Positions 1-6,010 of a DNA stretch of 8,242 nt are shown here, in pieces. Under the pieces are notes generated by a model. That model searched no databases, was not told where the DNA came from, and worked only from the letters and a program-made list of their open reading frames with translations. The DNA is from Nitrospira sp. (GTDB lineage: Bacteria > Nitrospirota > Nitrospiria > Nitrospirales > Nitrospiraceae): assembly GCA_015904055.1 (NCBI GenBank), contig JABMDE010000041.1, positions 1 to 8,242 on the forward strand. The letters are read 5' to 3'. Numbering within the stretch: the first letter of the stretch is position 1; each line of letters starts with the position of its first letter. Position numbers and translations under genes: made by a program.

Positions 1-42
1 CTGCGAGATATCGTATCCCCGCCCAGAACTATCTGCAGCCAT
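1..42 (-). CDS. 5' end of a leftward gene, product unknown (partial)
   Basis: Reading leftward from 42, an ATG is followed by 13 open codons to the window edge, giving MAADSSGRGYDISQ. It is called a real start because a near-perfect Shine-Dalgarno (AAGGAGG, complement of 51-57) lies 8 nt upstream, and a promoter-like element lies further upstream at 70-97. The 14 residues show no signal peptide and are too few to identify a family. The gene runs the same way as the CopD-fusion gene that ends at 398, but 355 bp with its own regulatory-looking sequence separate them, so it is probably a separate transcription unit. Confidence 0.6.
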   Translation of the reverse strand, partial: MAADSSGRGYDISQ

Positions 43-50
43 GTTGCCTA

Positions 51-57
51 CCTCCTT
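51..57 (-). promoter_or_regulatory. Shine-Dalgarno for the leftward gene starting at 42
   Basis: The minus strand reads AAGGAGG followed by 8 nt and then ATG at 42. This is close to the ideal anti-16S match and spacing, and it is the main reason for calling a gene start from only 14 codons. Confidence 0.65.
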
Positions 58-69
58 CGGTTAGATGAA

Positions 70-97
70 ATTGTGAACAACTACTACCCTATTTCAA
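70..97 (-). promoter_or_regulatory. possible sigma70 promoter for the leftward gene
   Basis: On the minus strand, TTGAAA (complement of 92-97) is followed by a 16-bp spacer and CACAAT (complement of 70-75). These match the -35 and -10 consensus at 5 of 6 and 4 of 6 positions. Initiation near 63 would give a leader of about 20 nt containing the Shine-Dalgarno. It was found by eye and is plausible but unproven. Confidence 0.3.
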
Positions 98-148
98 AAG
101 ATATCGTACGGGCACCACCCGCTGAGAGACACTTCCAAACCGCACATT

Positions 149-188
149 GATACTCGTCCGCTCACTACGAAACACCGCGGCGAGTATC
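149..188. repeat. 12-bp inverted repeat / hairpin in the intergenic region
   Basis: GATACTCG (149-156) pairs with CGAGTATC (181-188). After one bulged T (157), CCGC (158-161) pairs with GCGG (177-180), leaving a 15-nt loop. No T-run follows on either strand, so it is not a classical intrinsic terminator. It lies about 52 bp upstream of the promoter-like pair of the leftward gene, so an operator or structured upstream element is possible. No regulator can be named. Confidence 0.5.
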
Positions 189-262
189 TGACAAAATTCC
201 ATTTCGAGTCAAGAAAAATATCGCCATACATGGTTAGACAATATGATGCCACCACGACAAGG

Positions 263-277
263 TTAAAAGCCTTTTAA
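263..277. repeat. AT-rich perfect palindrome
   Basis: TTAAAAG and CTTTTAA flank a single central C (270). The spacing is too tight for an RNA hairpin, so if functional it would be a DNA site for a dimeric protein. Short AT-rich palindromes also arise by chance. Confidence 0.3.
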
Positions 278-315
278 TTTCGCGGTGTATACTCTGGCAT
301 ACAACGATTGGCAAG

Positions 316-340
316 GCCGTACAGGACGGTACCGTACGGC
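316..340. repeat. inverted repeat downstream of the CopD-fusion gene
   Basis: GCCGTAC (316-322) and GTACGGC (334-340) form a 7-bp stem around an 11-nt loop that itself contains GGTACC. It lies 58 bp beyond the stop of the leftward CopD-fusion gene, where a 3' stem is expected. It has no U-tract on that strand (CTTGCC follows), so it could be an mRNA-stabilising or Rho-associated stem rather than an intrinsic terminator. Apart from the listed palindromes and promoter, I see nothing else in 43-397. Confidence 0.35.
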
Positions 341-397
341 GTCTTGGAGCACATAGGCCTACCAAATATTGGCAAAAATACCTACTTTCCCCGTCCC

Positions 398-2419
398 TCA
401 ATGCACATGATCGCCAGGAGGCGGCAGAATCTCCCCTTCGCGTTTGAGCTGCGCGATCTGCAACATCAACATCTCTAGATCGGCCCACCCAGCTCCGTCG
501 CTCTCGGGGATCCATCTCGCCCGCAAATACCCGAACCGATCGAATAATAACTCCATGTGTTTTGGAGCAGTTCCCTCGCCGAATAAATCCGGCTTGCTGA
601 TTGTTCTCCGAAACAAAGCATAGCTGCGGACAATCTCACTTGCGCCTTGAGTCACCACCGGAAATCCCGTATCCCCCGTCATCGATGCCAGATCCTCCGG
701 TGCGAGATCATTCATGGGAACGGCCAATACCGCGGTCTCACTCCCCTTTATCGCAGCGTACGCAGCACGCAATTGATTCATTCTCGCACGCGAGTCCGGC
801 CACGAAAACAATACCAGCAGTACCGCCTGTTGCCGTCGAAAATCCTTCAGCGTTCCACTCGAACCATCGTGCGCCGAATAGGAAAAGTTCGGAGAGGCCA
901 TGAACGGCTGTCCGGGGAGAATACGGGGATTGATAATACGGGCCTGGTAACCGCGGGCATTCGCATGAAGAAAGTTCAAGACATCCCAGCGATCCTCTTC
1001 CGCAAATGTTCCGCCGAAGGCCGGCATGATCCCGTTGAACCGGCCATAGGTCAGCCAGTGGAAAAAATCGCCGGCTGTGTGCATGGCAGTGTGCGGTTCC
1101 GTCAAAAGATCGACCGGCTGCTTCGGCAATGTCTTGGCCAAAACCCCGTTTCCCTTGGCTTGAAATCCGTGACAAGGCACACAGTTGGCGGCAAACAGCC
1201 CCGCGCCGTTGGCAATGGAAATCGCATCGAACGGAACCGGTGTCTTCCGGTACGTTTCCGGATACGATTGAATACCAAGAGGGTATAGTATCAAGGGAAA
1301 CGCGCAGACAATCAGGATTGATGGGACGACGATACGCGCCCCCCTCCCCCACTGCTTGACTCGTCCAACGATGATCATTCCGGCCGCCACGAAAAGAAAC
1401 ATGACCCCAGCCACGACAAGAGTCTGCACCAGCCAATCACTCCAGGTCGCGTCGATAGAGAACCGGAACGGATAGGGCCAATAGTCGATGACGTCGTGTT
1501 TGGCCGGAATGGTATTGGCCAACAAGGTGGCGACGAAGACCAACAGTGCTGCGACCGCCAATTCGACACGAAGCCATCTTCGAAGCGCGTACGTGCCGCC
1601 TTGAGCCGATGTTGAATCCCGGTCCAGTGAGGGGAGCCAGACAAAATGGGCACGCGCAGCGATCGCGAGGACGACCACAAGCAGCGTGACTTTCGCAATC
1701 AGAAGCCAGCCATACTTTGTCGCAAACAGTGCAGCATAATTCGTACTGACCATGCGATCTGCAACCAAGAGACCGGTCGCAACAATAACGACCATCACCG
1801 GCAGCGCAATGACTGAAAATCGCTTGACCGGCCTGACATCCGATGCGTTCGCAGCGTGAGTGGAGGAATTCCCGCTGGCGGCAACTAGTACGGCGAGGAC
1901 GCCGGGTAATGCGCCGAACCAGACGCTGGCCAAAATGAGATGCACTGTATACGGCAAGATGGCGAGAATGGACTGTTCTTCAGCGGCAGGGTGGCTGGCA
2001 AACGACCCTACGGCTAACGTGAGCGCAGCAGCCGACGCGCATGCAACATACCGCCATGGCGCGCCGGGCGAAACCCGAACGTACAAGGCCACTCCAAAGA
2101 CCAGCAATGCACAAGTTTCACGGGCTGTCCAAATGAGCCCGATACGGGTTTTCCGAATAAACTCCAACCATGCGCCCGGACGCCAGATATTGTCGGCAAT
2201 ACCGGTCGCTTGAGCCGTCGTGGTCGCCAGCAGCCCGAGTAGTCCAAGAAGCAGGGTGACGGCCAGCCATGGAAGTGCCTTCTTCAGGCGCGTCAACCAT
2301 AGATTCGTAGAGAGTGCGCTCTTGTCGTCGGCGATCGCCAGAAATACGCAACCGCCGAGCACTAGCATGTTGGAGGCAAGCTGTAGGAAGCGAAACAGTG
2401 CGCCGAGGGGCTCGATCAT
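398..2419 (-). CDS. CopD-family membrane protein fused to cytochrome c and a Cys-less thioredoxin-like domain
   Basis: This 673-residue inner-membrane protein has three parts. Residues 1-380 are polytopic with about 10 hydrophobic segments and carry the CopD signature around 158-172 (TVHLILASVWFGALP), the copper-resistance membrane domain that works with periplasmic CopC. Residues 400-490 are a class I c-type cytochrome: CVPCH at 413-417 binds haem, and M465 in GIMPAF is the likely sixth ligand. Residues about 503-660 resemble an AhpC/TSA-ResA thioredoxin fold (GTLKDFRRQQAVLLVLF), but the CxxC site reads W540-P-D-S543, so it cannot do thiol chemistry. The start at 2419 overlaps the copC stop by 4 bp (ATGA), implying coupled translation. 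Ordinary CopD proteins are much shorter and lack both extensions. The domain calls are secure. Copper transport and electron transfer through the haem are inferred. Confidence 0.9.
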   Translation of the reverse strand: MIEPLGALFRFLQLASNMLVLGGCVFLAIADDKSALSTNLWLTRLKKALPWLAVTLLLGLLGLLATTTAQATGIADNIWRPGAWLEFIRKTRIGLIWTARETCALLVFGVALYVRVSPGAPWRYVACASAAALTLAVGSFASHPAAEEQSILAILPYTVHLILASVWFGALPGVLAVLVAASGNSSTHAANASDVRPVKRFSVIALPVMVVIVATGLLVADRMVSTNYAALFATKYGWLLIAKVTLLVVVLAIAARAHFVWLPSLDRDSTSAQGGTYALRRWLRVELAVAALLVFVATLLANTIPAKHDVIDYWPYPFRFSIDATWSDWLVQTLVVAGVMFLFVAAGMIIVGRVKQWGRGARIVVPSILIVCAFPLILYPLGIQSYPETYRKTPVPFDAISIANGAGLFAANCVPCHGFQAKGNGVLAKTLPKQPVDLLTEPHTAMHTAGDFFHWLTYGRFNGIMPAFGGTFAEEDRWDVLNFLHANARGYQARIINPRILPGQPFMASPNFSYSAHDGSSGTLKDFRRQQAVLLVLFSWPDSRARMNQLRAAYAAIKGSETAVLAVPMNDLAPEDLASMTGDTGFPVVTQGASEIVRSYALFRRTISKPDLFGEGTAPKHMELLFDRFGYLRARWIPESDGAGWADLEMLMLQIAQLKREGEILPPPGDHVH

Positions 2420-2826
2420 TTCCCGTGCACTTTGCCCTTCACGGTGAAGTCAAATGATGACTCCACCACGTGACCATCTACCGACAATACGCGGAACTTG
2501 ACGGAATACTTTCCATCCGCGAGTTCCGGCAGAGGAAGCACGATAGATTTGGGGTCATCCTGCGCCAATTGAGGTTTCGTCTCGGTGACCGGATGCTTAT
2601 CGGCATCAAGCACCACCAGCGACGCATAGTCTCCCTCGATTTCCTCATTGAACCACAGCCGCACATGTACCGGAGCCTTGGCAAGAACGGCCCGGCGAGG
2701 CGGCTCGGCTTTCACCAACATCGAATGCGCCGACGCCGAAGGGACGGCTGAGATCAGTGCCATTGCCATCACCGCAGGAATCAAGGCAATGTGCATGAAC
2801 ATACGAACCGTCGACAGCCCTCTCAT
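2416..2826 (-). CDS. copC: CopC-family periplasmic copper-binding protein
   Basis: CopC is a small periplasmic cupredoxin-like protein that binds Cu(II) and passes it to CopD. A start at 2826 (136 aa) is preferred to the adjacent ATG at 2829 because GAGGAG then sits 5 nt upstream rather than 2. The following residue numbers count from 2829. The signal peptide ends SASA, so the mature protein begins at H35. Together with D118 and H120 (motif VDGH) this rebuilds the His1/Asp/His Cu(II) brace, at mature positions 1, 84 and 86, matching the family. The Met-rich loop used for Cu(I) in two-site CopC proteins is absent. The conserved AEPPRRAVLAKAP and LWFNEEI stretches also fit. The stop overlaps the start of the CopD fusion, supporting joint function. 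Confidence 0.92.
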   Translation of the reverse strand: MRGLSTVRMFMHIALIPAVMAMALISAVPSASAHSMLVKAEPPRRAVLAKAPVHVRLWFNEEIEGDYASLVVLDADKHPVTETKPQLAQDDPKSIVLPLPELADGKYSVKFRVLSVDGHVVESSFDFTVKGKVHGK

Positions 2827-2830
2827 CATT

Positions 2831-2836
2831 GCTCCT
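2831..2836 (-). promoter_or_regulatory. Shine-Dalgarno that decides the copC start
   Basis: The minus strand reads GAGGAG, CA, ATG, ATG. The second ATG (2826) has 5-nt spacing and the first (2829) only 2, so 2826 is the better start. Confidence 0.45.
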
Positions 2837-2865
2837 CATCTCCGGCTTTTTGACAGACCTTGCAG

Positions 2866-2878
2866 CCGAACCGTTCGG
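2866..2878. repeat. short palindrome between copC and the upstream gene
   Basis: CCGAA and TTCGG flank CCG in the 97-bp gap ahead of copC. A 5-bp stem with a 3-nt loop is weak, and no T-run follows directly. It could be a small intercistronic hairpin in the leftward mRNA or chance. I see no clear promoter in this gap, consistent with copC being read from upstream. Confidence 0.25.
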
Positions 2879-2923
2879 TCGTCCCGGCTCGACGCAACAC
2901 GTGAACGAATCCGGACGGCAATT

Positions 2924-3514
2924 CTACGAAGACACGGAAACCTGCGAAGGCTTACGGCGATCGCGGAGCGCGTAGAACGCCACAAAGCCGATGACAACAA
3001 TGAGCGGGACGATGATCATGATGTAGTGCGAGAGGTGCGATATGGCGTCCGTTTGGCCGATCGAGAACGAAAACCTGGATAGCTGCTCTTGTTTATCGCC
3101 GATCGAGATCAGGCCGACGAACTTGCCGGGCGTATCGAAGTTGTACTTCACATCAATCGACCCGGCAGGATAGACCTTCGGGGGGAAATGCACGACGGTA
3201 ACAGACTCGAGATTTTGCTCCGCCCCCGTGTCTTTGATAATCCGAATCTCAACCGGCATGGAACGAAGTTCATGCTCGACAAAATCGAACACCAACACTG
3301 TGTTGCCGGTTCCCGGCAGTTCTTTGCAGAACTGCCTGTCGTAGAATGCATCAGGCTGGTAACTGTTGAAATACATTTTATAGGATCCGACGTGGACCAC
3401 GCAGGTATTCGTCGCCAACTCATGTCCATGCTGGGCCATCGTCGTCAAGGGTGCGCCGATCGCCAGCATCATGACGCATACCCCGGCTCGAATCAGAAAT
3501 CTAAAAGACATCAT
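2924..3514 (-). CDS. exported, C-terminally membrane-anchored protein of unknown family (intact paralogue)
   Basis: I do not recognise this family. With a start at 3514 the protein has 196 residues. That ATG has AGGA a few bases upstream and begins directly before a signal peptide (MMSFRFLIRAG, then a hydrophobic core ending TTMAQ). The frame stays open to a GTG at 3580, and another ATG lies at 3526, but both have poor ribosome sites. After cleavage comes a His-containing N-terminus (HGHELATNTC), then about 120 residues rich in beta-type sequence with two cysteines and the motifs YQP, KVYPAGS and DTPGKFVGL. A single C-terminal transmembrane helix follows (about 26 residues) and then a basic tail (RDRRK), giving an outward-facing, tail-anchored domain. 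It lies 97 bp upstream of copC on the same strand, so it probably belongs to the copper operon. Metal binding is only a guess. Confidence 0.8.
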   Translation of the reverse strand: MMSFRFLIRAGVCVMMLAIGAPLTTMAQHGHELATNTCVVHVGSYKMYFNSYQPDAFYDRQFCKELPGTGNTVLVFDFVEHELRSMPVEIRIIKDTGAEQNLESVTVVHFPPKVYPAGSIDVKYNFDTPGKFVGLISIGDKQEQLSRFSFSIGQTDAISHLSHYIMIIVPLIVVIGFVAFYALRDRRKPSQVSVSS

Positions 3515-3597
3515 GGCATTCCTCATTTTCTGAGCGTATTTCTTCTCGTCGTCAACACACAGCCCGGTGAGCGCACTCACCTCCAGTACCGTACAGA

Positions 3598-4077
3598 TCA
3601 GGAAGTGGCAACTTCAGATGACTTTCTGCGATCGCGAAAGAAAAAGACAATGGCCAAAACAATGACGAGCGCAAGGACCGGGACAATGTAAATCGAATAG
3701 AGATATTTTGACAAAGACTTCGGCTCGCCGACTGAAAAGGGAAACCGCGACACATGTTGTTGCTGCTCACCCACCGTCACGAGACCGACGAACTTCCCGG
3801 GCTTGTCAAATGTGTAGGTGAAGTCGACTGAGCCGCTTGGATAGACCTTTGCGGGCAAGTGCAACACCGTGTCCGCATCGAGATTCGGCTCCGAACCCGT
3901 ATCCCTGATGATCCGAACCTCCGTGGGAAGAGCACGAAGTTCCTGCTCGACATAATCGAGCACTACGATGGTTTGACCAGTCGCTGGAATATCCTCGCAG
4001 AATTGCTTCTCTTGCGTGTTCCCCGGCTGATAGCCACTGAAGTGCATCATATAGGGGCCGACGGTCAGGCGCCTCAT
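3598..4077 (-). CDS. 5'-truncated paralogue of the neighbouring anchored protein, probable pseudogene
   Basis: The 159 residues match the downstream protein (roughly 55% identical by eye) from LTVGPYMMHF to the C-terminal helix (about residues 124-147) and RDRRKSSEV tail. Shared motifs are GYQP, QFC, KVYPSGS and DKPGKFVGL. There is no signal peptide. Upstream of ATG 4077 the frame is open to a stop at 4153-4155 but has no ATG, GTG or TTG and no Shine-Dalgarno near 4077. Similarity to the paralogue stops at the LTVG codons, where the duplicated segment begins (4069), so MRR and everything upstream derives from that segment. The first conserved Cys is lost. Without export the domain would stay on the cytoplasmic side, so it is probably non-functional. 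The gene ends 83 bp before the intact paralogue, an old tandem pair. Confidence 0.6.
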   Translation of the reverse strand: MRRLTVGPYMMHFSGYQPGNTQEKQFCEDIPATGQTIVVLDYVEQELRALPTEVRIIRDTGSEPNLDADTVLHLPAKVYPSGSVDFTYTFDKPGKFVGLVTVGEQQQHVSRFPFSVGEPKSLSKYLYSIYIVPVLALVIVLAIVFFFRDRRKSSEVATS

Positions 4078-4279
4078 GCTAGTGGAGCGTCCCTGTCCAG
4101 AATGGACAGTGACCTCCGCAAACGACGTGATGCATCGATGGACAGATGATATTCAAGCCGCTCAGAGTCTCGCAGTGTGTCCGGCCCTTGCAGTCCGATG
4201 GCGTGAGACACTGAACAAGCGTGTCGCGACGAAAACGATTGGGTCAACCACGGCAAGGCTGTATGGGCCCAACCTCTAA
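4076..4279 (+). CDS. 67-codon ORF of unknown function in the repeated segment, possibly a gene remnant
   Basis: The frame begins at an ATG at 4076 and ends TAA, encoding MLVERPCPEWTV to TARLYGPNL. An in-frame TAG lies 22 bases upstream and there is no good ribosome site. It has two cysteines, one short hydrophobic stretch and no recognisable domain. The same 67 residues form the C-terminus of the first M28 protein. The two copies differ at three bases (AGT/AGC, ACA/ACG, ATT/ATC), all silent in this frame, while the same changes alter residues in the overlapping minus-strand frame. This hints at real coding capacity, perhaps the 3' end of a lost gene, but three changes are few. Confidence 0.3.
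   Translation: MLVERPCPEWTVTSANDVMHRWTDDIQAAQSLAVCPALAVRWRETLNKRVATKTIGSTTARLYGPNL
4089..4113. repeat. palindrome near the left end of repeat unit 1
   Basis: CTGTCCA (4093-4099) and TGGACAG (4103-4109) are perfect inverted arms around GAA. After a C/T mismatch the arms extend with GTC and GAC. The palindrome starts 20 bp inside the duplicated unit and is present unchanged in unit 2. It could be a protein-binding or recombination site, or an RNA hairpin. Confidence 0.5.
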
Positions 4280-4320
4280 CACGCGCTCAAAGTAGAACCG
4301 CTCTGCAACGAGTCCGCCTA

Positions 4321-4329
4321 TGGTATAGT
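4321..4329 (+). promoter_or_regulatory. extended -10 promoter of the first M28 gene
   Basis: TGGTATAGT is a TGn-extended -10 element (TATAGT at 4324-4329). No good -35 is visible, as is common for extended -10 promoters. A start near 4336 gives a 20-nt leader. The element is unchanged in copy 2 although six bases differ in the surrounding 75 bp, which suggests selection. Confidence 0.45.
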
Positions 4330-4355
4330 CCTGACCATCTTAAGAGGCTCACTGC

Positions 4356-5969
4356 ATGAACGGCCCGACGCGCAGCTACTCCCCCTCCGTTGTTGTTGTG
4401 ATCATTCTCCTGGGAATCATCCTCGCTCTGCTTCCCTTGGGGAGCCGAGGCTACGCGCAATCGGAGGACGACCAGCGTGGATGGCTTGGTGCACTCGATA
4501 GCCTGTCGAGCGAACGGATGCTCGCCGACGTCCGCACGTTAAGCAGCCCGGCGTTCAACGGACGGCAAGCCGGATCCGCCGATGACCTGCGATCCGCACA
4601 GTGGGTTGCACAGGAATTGACTTCGGCAGGGGTACAACTGCCACGCCTTGACAACAAGGGGATCGTCTTCCCCTCTCCCGGGGCCGGGAAGGAAGAGCCC
4701 GTTGGCATCATGGCCTCGATGGTCTCCACGCCACTCATCGGACCAGACCCGATCGTTCGCACCGGCGCAGCGGACCAGTTGGTCACCGCGCAGTTGAGTA
4801 AAGACTACCTCCCGGTCTTTGACTCCCCCTCTGCAGATCTCCAGGGTCAGATCGTCTTCGTCGGTTACGGCATTGTCGATCCCGCTCAAGGAATCGACGA
4901 TTACGCCGGCGTCGATGTGAAGAACTGCATCGTGCTCTTTCTGCGTGGCAAACCGGATCACGACCCAAGCCCTGTCAGCCACGCCGACAAGGTCCGCTTC
5001 GCACGAGCTCGAGGAGCCATAGCCTATCTGACTGCCACAGGACCGATTATCAGCCCCTATGAAATTCGCCGCGGCGCCACGGGAAGGCCCGGCGCCTCGT
5101 ATGGGCAGCTCTCCCCTGACCAAGCCCTCCCTGGCGCATGGATCAGCACGAAATTGGCCGAGACTCTCCTCGCCGGAAGCGGCGACGAGTCCAATCCTAA
5201 CTACCTTCGCACCCTCCAAGAACAACTCAATAATGCCCCAGCAGCGCAATCGCGTCTCATCAATCAATATGCATCTCTCCATTGGACAACCACGATAGCG
5301 GACGGCTTGCTGACGAACGTGGTGGGAATGATCCCTGGCACAGGACCGGAGGCCATCATCATCGGCGCCCATCGAGATCATTTTGGCCGTTCTGCAGGCC
5401 TCTGGTTTCCTGGCGCTGATGACAATGCATCTGGAACAGCCATCGTCCTGGAGGTCGCACGGGCCCTTGGGAAACTCGGCCTGCGTCCTCAACGGTCGAT
5501 CCTCTTTCTATCATTCAGCGGACAGGAGAGAGATGGGCTCGGGGCACGCCTCTATACATCAAGACCCATGCTCCCACTCAACTCAACGAAGGCCATGGTC
5601 AACATCGACCATGTCGGAACGGGAGACGGAGTGTTAACCCTCCGTGTCACAGAACTTAAGAAATCCACGTTAAAGGAAGCAGGGTGGGCAACGGGTTTGG
5701 TCAAGAAGCTCGACTACTACGGATTCCTGTCCGGCGGCGACGACGGACCGTTCAAAGAGCGCCTCATGCTAGTGGAGCGTCCCTGTCCAGAATGGACAGT
5801 GACCTCCGCAAACGACGTGATGCATCGATGGACAGATGATATTCAAGCCGCTCAGAGCCTCGCAGTGTGTCCGGCCCTTGCAGTCCGATGGCGTGAGACG
5901 CTGAACAAGCGTGTCGCGACGAAAACGATCGGGTCAACCACGGCAAGGCTGTATGGGCCCAACCTCTAA
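4356..5969 (+). CDS. secreted M28 metallopeptidase, chimeric: normal C-terminus replaced by a 69-aa foreign tail
   Basis: This 537-residue protein has a signal peptide (about 1-34, ending GYA) and an M28 N-terminal region (RMLADVRTLSSPAFNGRQAGS). A PA-type insert follows at about 160-235, then the zinc peptidase core. Ligand candidates are H339 and D341 (GAHRDH), the Asp of GADDNASG (355-356), E391 and D418 (NIDHVG). Position 390 is Gln where M28 enzymes usually have the general-base Glu (GEE to GQE). Native sequence ends at E468. From R469 to L537 it reads into the second copy of the repeated segment, so the last zinc histidine and final helix are missing. M28 enzymes are di-zinc amino- or carboxypeptidases. 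This copy is probably inactive or altered. ATG 4356 has AAGAGG 8 nt upstream. The native promoter lies at this copy, the native 3' end at copy 2. Confidence 0.85.
   Translation: MNGPTRSYSPSVVVVIILLGIILALLPLGSRGYAQSEDDQRGWLGALDSLSSERMLADVRTLSSPAFNGRQAGSADDLRSAQWVAQELTSAGVQLPRLDNKGIVFPSPGAGKEEPVGIMASMVSTPLIGPDPIVRTGAADQLVTAQLSKDYLPVFDSPSADLQGQIVFVGYGIVDPAQGIDDYAGVDVKNCIVLFLRGKPDHDPSPVSHADKVRFARARGAIAYLTATGPIISPYEIRRGATGRPGASYGQLSPDQALPGAWISTKLAETLLAGSGDESNPNYLRTLQEQLNNAPAAQSRLINQYASLHWTTTIADGLLTNVVGMIPGTGPEAIIIGAHRDHFGRSAGLWFPGADDNASGTAIVLEVARALGKLGLRPQRSILFLSFSGQERDGLGARLYTSRPMLPLNSTKAMVNIDHVGTGDGVLTLRVTELKKSTLKEAGWATGLVKKLDYYGFLSGGDDGPFKERLMLVERPCPEWTVTSANDVMHRWTDDIQAAQSLAVCPALAVRWRETLNKRVATKTIGSTTARLYGPNL
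5779..5803. repeat. palindrome near the left end of repeat unit 2
   Basis: This is identical to the unit 1 palindrome: CTGTCCA (5783-5789), GAA, TGGACAG (5793-5799), plus the GTC/GAC outer arms. Here it lies within the coding sequence of the chimeric peptidase tail. Confidence 0.5.
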
Positions 5970-6010
5970 CACGCGCACAAAGTAGACCCGCTCTGCAACG
6001 AGTCAGTCTA

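Larger units (their letters stand above)
4069..5758. repeat. tandem duplication, unit 1
   Basis: This 1,690-bp unit holds a roughly 220-bp segment, a promoter and an M28 peptidase gene lacking its 3' end. It is repeated directly from 5759. The left edge is where the preceding bases stop matching (G at 4068 against A at 5758). The right edge is where copy 1 stops following copy 2 inside the peptidase gene. Copies differ by a 3-bp slip in a GTT run near the start codon, scattered substitutions in the gene, and only three substitutions in the first 210 bp. Confidence 0.9.

Noticed and set aside
316..340. Intrinsic terminator for the CopD-fusion gene
   Set aside because: The stem is fair, but no U-tract follows on the leftward strand, so only an inverted repeat is reported.
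1..397. tRNA, small RNA gene or CRISPR array in the left intergenic region
   Set aside because: There is no cloverleaf-like set of stems and no regularly spaced repeats. The 9-bp GATATCGTA at 7-15 and 100-108 is just a short direct repeat, one copy being inside the partial gene.
647..1288. Plus-strand open frame of 213 codons opposite the cytochrome c region
   Set aside because: It lies wholly opposite the CopD-fusion gene, whose CVPCH motif and fold signatures show the true frame. The product is basic and low in pattern.
4069..4290. Complete insertion sequence or transposase fragment
   Set aside because: The 67-residue frame has no transposase motif. No terminal inverted repeats bracket the segment and no target-site duplication is visible. 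A remnant cannot be excluded.
4539..5492. Long minus-strand open frame of 317 codons opposite the first M28 gene
   Set aside because: The plus-strand protein has a signal peptide and clear M28 motifs. The antisense product has no domain-like sequence and its frame is not equally preserved opposite the second copy.
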